Below, piece by piece: positions 59,598 to 64,000 of a stretch of DNA of 64,000 bases (position 1 is its first letter; each line of letters begins with the position of its first letter). Source of the stretch: a bacterium (GTDB lineage Bacteria > Electryoneota > B3-LCP); contig JAPKYS010000043.1 in NCBI GenBank assembly GCA_026394195.1, forward strand, positions 1-64,000, read 5' to 3'. The notes beneath the pieces were generated by a model. It searched no databases. It worked only from the letters and a program-made list of their open reading frames with translations, and was not told where the DNA came from. A program made the translations under genes and the position numbers.

Positions 59598-60911
59598 GTG
59601 AAAAAATATATCCCTTTGATCATCTTTATCGCAGCGCTGTTTATCAGTTGTGGCGAACCCGACGTGCTCCGCTTTCATGGAAATGGCGGATTATCCCTGG
59701 GCATCGTCTGCGGAACCGATAACAGCGACGAAGCAAATTGGCCCGATCAGTTCACTGCCCATCTGACGATAACCGGCGCTGGGATGAATGCCATCGAACA
59801 GGATTTGAGCGTGCACCGGAATGCTCAGGATTCGACCCTCTTCAATGCGCAGGAAATCATCGAAGTGCCGGTTGGAGATACCTTGACCATCCGGATTTCG
59901 GCGCAATTGGACAGCCTGGTCTGGAGCGGCGAAACCAATATAATTCTGGAAGCAGGATCGATGCAAAATGCGACGGTTTCGCTTAACGCTGAAAATCGTT
60001 TCCCCAATACTTCGTCTGATCCTCATCCGGTGAACGGCGCTGTCAGCGTCGATACTTCGCAGGTTTTTCTGATGTGGACTGGTGGGGATCCCGACCCTGG
60101 TGACACGGTGATGTATCAGGTAAACTGGGGAACCACTCTTTCCCTGGACAGCAGTTCGACCTGGCTTCCTTTCAACGAATATTTCTTGAACAACCTCTCT
60201 TCCGGCACGCACTACTTCTGGCGGGTGACGGCTCAGGATAACTTCGGAGCAATCACGCCCGGACCGATCTGGGAATTTTTCACCGTCAATGCCGGCGGCA
60301 ATAACGCTCCGACGACCCCTGCAAACCCCACTCCGCAGAACGGAGCCACCGGCATCGATACGCTGCAATTGGTCATGAACTGGACCAGCACCGATCCGGA
60401 TCAAGGCGATACCTTGACCTTTTCTCTGGATTGGGGGACGACGCCTCAGCTTGGCAATACGGTACCGGGGTTGATCGATCCTCAGTATGTGCTCAATAAC
60501 CTGCAGGCGGGAGCGCATTATTATTGGCGGGTGACCGCTGAAGATAACCACGGCGCAGCGACGGCAGGCGCGGTTTGGGAATTCTTCACCATCAGCGGGG
60601 TGGTCAATCAACCGCCGGGTATCCCGTCGAACCCTTCACCCATATCCGGCATGATAAACGTGGATACTCTGCAGGTGATCTTCAGTTGGAATTCATTCGA
60701 TCCCGATCCGAGTGACACAGTCACCTATCGTATCGATTACGGCACATCGCTTGCGTTGGAAGACAGCATCACCGGTTTGACGGAATTCATTTATCTCATG
60801 CCCGCGTTGCAGTCCGGAGCACAATACTACTGGCAGGTTACTGCGACAGACAACCACGGAGCGAGCACTGCGGGACCCGTCTGGCAGTTTTCGACAGTGG
60901 CTCGTGGTTAG
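59598..60911 (+). CDS. lipoprotein with three fibronectin-III-like repeats
   Basis: 437 residues from a GTG at 59598 (AGGAG seven bases upstream), giving MKKYIPLIIFIAALFISC, a clean lipoprotein signal with Cys18. A 120-residue beta domain comes first. Three tandem FN3-like units of about 100 residues follow (starts near 132, 230 and 334). Each opens NPxPxxGAxxVDTxQ, has WxxxDPDPGDTxxYxxxxGT and closes AQYYWQVTATDNHG or similar. An ATG ten codons earlier lacks an SD. Probably surface adhesive or scaffolding. The frame continues past the TAG at 60909 into decayed sequence (60912-61397). Confidence 0.82.
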   Translation: MKKYIPLIIFIAALFISCGEPDVLRFHGNGGLSLGIVCGTDNSDEANWPDQFTAHLTITGAGMNAIEQDLSVHRNAQDSTLFNAQEIIEVPVGDTLTIRISAQLDSLVWSGETNIILEAGSMQNATVSLNAENRFPNTSSDPHPVNGAVSVDTSQVFLMWTGGDPDPGDTVMYQVNWGTTLSLDSSSTWLPFNEYFLNNLSSGTHYFWRVTAQDNFGAITPGPIWEFFTVNAGGNNAPTTPANPTPQNGATGIDTLQLVMNWTSTDPDQGDTLTFSLDWGTTPQLGNTVPGLIDPQYVLNNLQAGAHYYWRVTAEDNHGAATAGAVWEFFTISGVVNQPPGIPSNPSPISGMINVDTLQVIFSWNSFDPDPSDTVTYRIDYGTSLALEDSITGLTEFIYLMPALQSGAQYYWQVTATDNHGASTAGPVWQFSTVARG

Positions 60912-61217
60912 GAAAAGACCTACGGCGGCGGAGGCAATGATGCTGCTTTCTGCGTCAGCGCCACTCAGGACGGCGGTTTCATCCTGTCCGGGCATACGGA
61001 TTCCTTCGGGGCGGGCGGGTTCGATATTTACCTGGTCAAGACCGATGCTTCGGGCAACCAGGCCTGGGACGCGGCCATCGGCAGTCCCGGCACCGAATAC
61101 GGTTACCAGGTACAGCAAACTCCCGATGGCGGGTACGTCATTGCCGGATTCACCGAACCGGTAAGCATTCCTGATTGATCAGCATTTCTGGTCAAAACCG
61201 ACGCCGTGGGAGGGTGA
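60912..61217 (+). pseudogene. fragment of a Gly/Asp-rich beta-propeller-like repeat protein
   Basis: In the same frame as the lipoprotein but after its stop. It encodes EKTYGGGGNDAAFCVSATQD, then GGFILSGHTDSFGAGGFDIY, LVKTDASGNQAW and TPDGGYVIAGFTEP. This is the repeat of secreted FCB proteins (DGGYIIAGxT ... DIYLVKTDxxGN). In-frame stops at 61176-61178 and 61215-61217 break it, and it has no start, signal or sorting tail. A remnant, or the product of a rearrangement or assembly error. Confidence 0.7.
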
Positions 61218-61397
61218 TTTCGGGAGAATTGCGCCGGCCATGAGATCGGCCATATGGTGAATATGGATGAAAATTATAATGATAGCACTTCAATTATGCA
61301 CTCTCAGCTGGATACAACCTTATATTTCAATCCACCCGCAGAGTACCTGGATGAAGACCTGAATTGGTACCTGGTTAAACCACTAATAATCCCATGA
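61218..61397 (+). pseudogene. C-terminal remnant of a metzincin-like metalloprotease
   Basis: Open in the same frame with no start codon or SD of its own; 59 residues to a TGA at 61395. It reads NCAGHEIGHMVNMDENYND: HEIGH (61239-61253) is the zinc-binding helix HExxH, followed by a Met-turn-like SIMH (61290-61301) and about 30 residues of tail (LDEDLNWYLVKPLIIP). This is the C-terminal half of a metzincin active site without its propeptide or N-subdomain. The stop overlaps the SD of the next gene, so the two were probably once coupled. Confidence 0.65.
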
Positions 61398-61404
61398 GGA
61401 TCAG

Positions 61405-62397
61405 ATGAATCAAGTAAATAAGATCGGTTTCAGGATCATCCTGATTCTTTGTATCACTTTACTGAATGCTCCGTTCATAAATGCGGAAGATATACCTGCA
61501 AAGATTGCTTTCAGTTGTGACATTCAACCCTTCTGGTGCAGCGACATTGTGCAAGCTTTGACCTCGATGGATGATACCTATCGAATACTTTGGTTGGATC
61601 AAACCGCAGTATTTAGTGGGACTAATTTAACAGGTCGTTTTACTATGCGCAACCGCACCGCTGACACACTCAAGTTGTCTCCTAGGGGAATTCCCCTCGT
61701 TCAGTATTTAAAACTCTTCTACACCTCTCACCTGGATAGCAGCATTGCTCTACAAGAATTTCAGATGCAAATAAAAGAAACAGTGACTACTCGTGGTGAT
61801 TATACTCAACCTATAATGAGTGGCGGCAGCGTGCTTTTACCCCATGCCACGATAGAATTAGACGTCACCTGCCTTTGGGAGGATTTATTGAAGATTGCAC
61901 CGACACAACAGATAATTGATTTCCAGTTCATTTGGGATAATACTGCCGCAGCGGCGCAGGACAGCAGCATTTACGGTATCCGTTTTGCGGGACGCAGTCG
62001 TGGATTTAACATTAATAAAATTCCCGCTACCCGCGCAGATACGCTTTATTCTCTGTATTTGCAAGCCTTTCGACAAACGTATGGAGGATTAGAAAATATG
62101 CCATTTTCAGGGGGAGATTTGCAAGCTGGTTTTTCACTATGCCAGCAAATGATGCAAATTGATTCATTGAATTTTTGGGCTTGCCGCACGGCTACGGATG
62201 CGCTCTGGAAGCTGGAACGATTCGACGAAGCGGCGATATACGCAAACAAAGGGGTGAATATATTAGAGGAACAATTGCCTTCGTTGATAAATCCAAAGGT
62301 GAAGAGTGATACCCAATTTTATATCAAATCGATGCAAGATCGTTTTGACTTAATAGAAAAGCACGAACCATTCCGAATAATGCGACTGATGCAATAG
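61405..62397 (+). CDS. secreted protein of unknown function
   Basis: 330 residues. GAGGA lies four bases before the ATG. The signal peptide (about 8-27, GFRIILILCITLLNAPFINA) is followed by a beta-rich domain (about 30-200) with paired Cys (CDIQPFWC). A helical C-terminus (about 210-320) has one TPR-like unit (FDEAAIYANKGVNILEEQL). No family recognised. It directly follows the metzincin remnant, so it may once have partnered a secreted protease (inhibitor, chaperone or substrate); this is inference from coupling only. Confidence 0.7.
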   Translation: MNQVNKIGFRIILILCITLLNAPFINAEDIPAKIAFSCDIQPFWCSDIVQALTSMDDTYRILWLDQTAVFSGTNLTGRFTMRNRTADTLKLSPRGIPLVQYLKLFYTSHLDSSIALQEFQMQIKETVTTRGDYTQPIMSGGSVLLPHATIELDVTCLWEDLLKIAPTQQIIDFQFIWDNTAAAAQDSSIYGIRFAGRSRGFNINKIPATRADTLYSLYLQAFRQTYGGLENMPFSGGDLQAGFSLCQQMMQIDSLNFWACRTATDALWKLERFDEAAIYANKGVNILEEQLPSLINPKVKSDTQFYIKSMQDRFDLIEKHEPFRIMRLMQ

Positions 62398-62481
62398 TGC
62401 GAGCAATCACTTCAACATCACCAAATGCCAGAACCGCTAGAAGTGGAAGTGGGCGAAATAAAATATGCTGAATATAAAAAA

Positions 62482-62517
62482 GCGTCAGGTCCCGCCCTTG
62501 GGGGCAAAACCTGACGC
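62482..62517 (-). terminator. long GCGTCAGGT hairpin with U-tract on minus
   Basis: GCGTCAGGT (62482-62490) pairs with ACCTGACGC (62509-62517); inner CCCGCC and GGGGGC may pair further. On the minus strand it is followed by CTTTTTTATATTC, so it can end the minus-strand receiver/activator transcript. On plus there is no T-run. Confidence 0.7.
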
Positions 62518-62569
62518 AAAGTAACAAACACAACTTGGGGAAGTATAGACTGGTGTAATCCTAAGGCAA

Positions 62570-62638
62570 CAAGGGGCTTCAGCCCCTTGCGTCAAGTAGA
62601 CATCCTGTTGAAAAAGAGCAAGGGGGTAAACCCCCTTG
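62570..62638. repeat. two palindromes with TTCA and TAAA loops
   Basis: CAAGGGGC/GCCCCTTG (62570-62589, loop TTCA) and CAAGGGGG/CCCCCTTG (62619-62638, loop TAAA). Stems nearly match each other, and the loops are the same two tetranucleotides as in 54806-54924. Confidence 0.75.
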
Positions 62639-62718
62639 TTGCGCTCAAGACACTGATTGGTTCGCGTTCCCTCAGGTCCACAACACCGCGGAGACCTGGC
62701 GGTCCTGAAAGAACTGTT

Positions 62719-63090
62719 TTACCGCCGGGGCGCATCCTCTTCCTGTTCGGAAAGCGTCCGGGCCACGTCACCAACTTCGAAGGGTTTTTCCAGCACCGGA
62801 TAGGGTGTGATCCGCCTGATCCTGCCTTCCAATTCAATGTGCGAATAGGCCGAAATGAAGATGATCGGCAGGTCGGCATCGCGCAGGCGCGCCCATTCAG
62901 CCAGCTCCACACCAAGCAGAGGACCCAGTCTTATGTCAATCAGCATCAAATCGAATTTGTAAGCATCCAGCAGGTCCAGGGCCTGCTCAGAATTCTCCGC
63001 GGGCCAGACCTCGTAACCATCGCGTCGCATGGCGATTGAAAGCGATACCAGGAATCCCGGATCATCATCGGCGATCAGAACTTTCGACAT
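62719..63090 (-). CDS. stand-alone receiver domain protein
   Basis: 123 residues, one receiver: VLIADDDPGFLVSLSIAM, LMLIDIRLGPLLGVELAEWA, FISAYSHIELEG and Lys in VLEKPFEVGDVA. The tail (EQEEDAPRR) is short. No output domain. It lies downstream of the sigma-54 activator (106-base gap, same strand) and may relay phosphate to or from it. Confidence 0.85.
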   Translation of the reverse strand: MSKVLIADDDPGFLVSLSIAMRRDGYEVWPAENSEQALDLLDAYKFDLMLIDIRLGPLLGVELAEWARLRDADLPIIFISAYSHIELEGRIRRITPYPVLEKPFEVGDVARTLSEQEEDAPRR

Positions 63091-63196
63091 CCATAACTCC
63101 TTAGAGGTAAATTCTCGTCAGGAGTTTATAAAGCATAATCCGTGCCTGAATCGTGGTGCGGCGCTTTGGGGGCTCATGGCAGTTTCGGTTTCGTTT

Positions 63197-64000
63197 TTAA
63201 ACCTCTTCCGCATAGACGCCGTCGCGGGTTTCACCCTGATAAGCCGTGAGCTTACGCCACAGCGTCGCCTTGGTGATGCCCAGAACTTCGCCGGTCTTGC
63301 GGCGGTTGCCGCGGCACTCTTCCAGCGTGGATAGGATATAATGTTTTTCCAGATCCTTAAGCGACAGCTTTTGCTTGACGGCGGCATCCACCATAACTGC
63401 GCCATCCCACTGGAACTGTTCCGGCATATCAGCAACGGTGATGACACTGTCTCGATCCACCACGACGGCGCGTTCCATCAGGTTGCGCAGCTCTCTCACG
63501 TTGCCCGGCCAGGAATGCTGCACCAGCAGATCCATGCATTCATCGGAGATGCGGGGGACGGATTTTTTCATCCGGACGGCAAACTGACCCAGATAGGTTC
63601 TGGCTATCAGAGGAATATCTTCACGGATGTCCCGTAAGGGAGGCGCGTTGAGGGGAATGACGTTAAGCCGATAATATAAATCGGCTCGAAAATAGCCCTC
63701 GGTAACCGCTTTGCTCAGATCGCGGTTGGTAGCCGCGAGCACCCGGACGTCCAGCCTTTCGACGTGAGTGTCTCCCACCCGTCGGCATTCGCCATTTTCG
63801 AGAAAACGCAGCAGTTTCACCTGCGCTGGTGGCGATAGCTCGCCCACTTCATCGAGAAAAAGAGTTCCGCTGTCCGCTTCGGCTAACAGTCCTTTTTTAT
63901 CCCGGGTTGCGCCGGTAAAAGCCCCTCTCAGATGGCCGAAAAGCTCGCTTTCCTGCAAGGTTTCCGGCAGCGCTCCGCAGTTGACGATAACCAGCGGCTG
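63197..64000 (-). CDS. sigma-54 activator, N-terminus cut by window edge
   Basis: At least 267 residues; the frame runs off the end of the window, where it reads [23 protein letters not shown]+ domain with canonical loop [12 protein letters not shown], Walker [14 protein letters not shown] and [20 protein letters not shown]. The Fis HTH is near the C-terminus ([20 protein letters not shown]). The short C-terminus ends YAEEV. Any receiver or sensor domain would lie beyond 64000. Paired with the receiver at 62719-63090. Unlike the flagellar activator it keeps GAFTGA. Confidence 0.9.
   Translation of the reverse strand, partial: QPLVIVNCGALPETLQESELFGHLRGAFTGATRDKKGLLAEADSGTLFLDEVGELSPPAQVKLLRFLENGECRRVGDTHVERLDVRVLAATNRDLSKAVTEGYFRADLYYRLNVIPLNAPPLRDIREDIPLIARTYLGQFAVRMKKSVPRISDECMDLLVQHSWPGNVRELRNLMERAVVVDRDSVITVADMPEQFQWDGAVMVDAAVKQKLSLKDLEKHYILSTLEECRGNRRKTGEVLGITKATLWRKLTAYQGETRDGVYAEEV

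Larger units (their letters stand above)
62398..62718. other. 321-base convergent intergenic region with hairpins
   Basis: It contains a terminator-like stem (62482-62517) and two palindromes (62570-62638). The remainder is low in recognisable signal. No gene found. Confidence 0.65.

Noticed and set aside
1..64000. tRNA, rRNA, CRISPR array, phage or insertion sequence
   Set aside because: No cloverleaf, rRNA core, regular spacer-repeat array, integrase or transposase coding sequence was seen.

Overview
The window comes from a Gram-negative (diderm), flagellated, chemotactic bacterium with roughly 50% GC. Three features point to the FCB side of the tree (the Calditrichota/KSB1/Zixibacteria/Latescibacteria-like candidate lineages): a secreted repeat protein with a Bacteroidota-type (type IX) C-terminal sorting tail, a TonB-dependent receptor with a carboxypeptidase-regulatory N-domain followed by a DUF4249-like lipoprotein, and SD-led, tightly overlapping operons. 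The placement is inference; no rRNA or tRNA gene is visible to settle it.

Layout. (1) 49-2121: a secreted FG-GAP/VCBS repeat protein. (2) 2169-36475, all on the minus strand and read from high to low coordinates: one very large flagellar locus. Its order is flgB-flgC-fliE-fliF-fliG-fliH-fliI-fliJ-motE-like-fliK-flgD-(TIGR02530)-flgE-flbD-fliL-fliM-fliN/Y-fliO-(FapA/DUF342)-fliP-fliQ-(hybrid kinase)-(response regulator)-fliR-flhB-flhA-flhF-flhG-(109-aa membrane protein)-fliA. It ends in a tail of four less standard genes: HDOD, GAF-PAS-HisKA, AMIN/TPR/TM/SwrB-like, and FliK-like. (3) 36476-36730: terminator, palindrome and a clear sigma-54 promoter driving flgB. (4) 36731-39406: an NtrC-family activator and its soluble kinase, the probable FlgR/FlgS pair for that promoter. 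(5) 39972-43156: TonB receptor and lipoprotein. (6) 43714-54589, plus strand: chemotaxis operon cheA-cheW-mcp-cheR-cheB-cheD-HDOD-cheY-like-cheX-like-cheY-cheX. (7) 54590-55193: a pile-up of palindromic repeats. (8) 55194-58216: a large DUF4350-like membrane protein with an HTH regulator. (9) 58485-62397: outer-membrane barrel, FN3 lipoprotein, in-frame decayed remnants (repeat protein, then a metzincin tail) and a secreted protein of unknown function. (10) 62719-64000: a stand-alone receiver and a truncated sigma-54 activator.

How it works together. The kinase/activator pair probably switches on the sigma-54 promoter at flgB for basal body, export apparatus and hook. FliA, encoded late in the same unit, would then serve filament and motility genes that lie elsewhere; filament, hook-associated, rod/ring, motA/motB and flgM genes are not in this window. 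FlhF/FlhG set flagellar number and place. The che operon supplies a double-Hpt CheA, one poly-HAMP receptor, adaptation enzymes (CheR, CheB, CheD) and two to three CheC/CheX/FliY-class phosphatase modules that would discharge CheY-P at the FliM switch.

The least ordinary items are: a purine-rich 8-nt tandem repeat in five gaps between fliA and flhB; the GAF-PAS-HisKA protein lacking an ATPase domain; the periplasmic AMIN/TPR protein with an SwrB/DUF2802-like cytoplasmic C-terminus; FlhB with NPTT in place of NPTH; the activator with GAYTHA in place of GAFTGA; arrays of palindromes with fixed TTCA or TAAA loops but different stems; and the decayed metalloprotease remnant.
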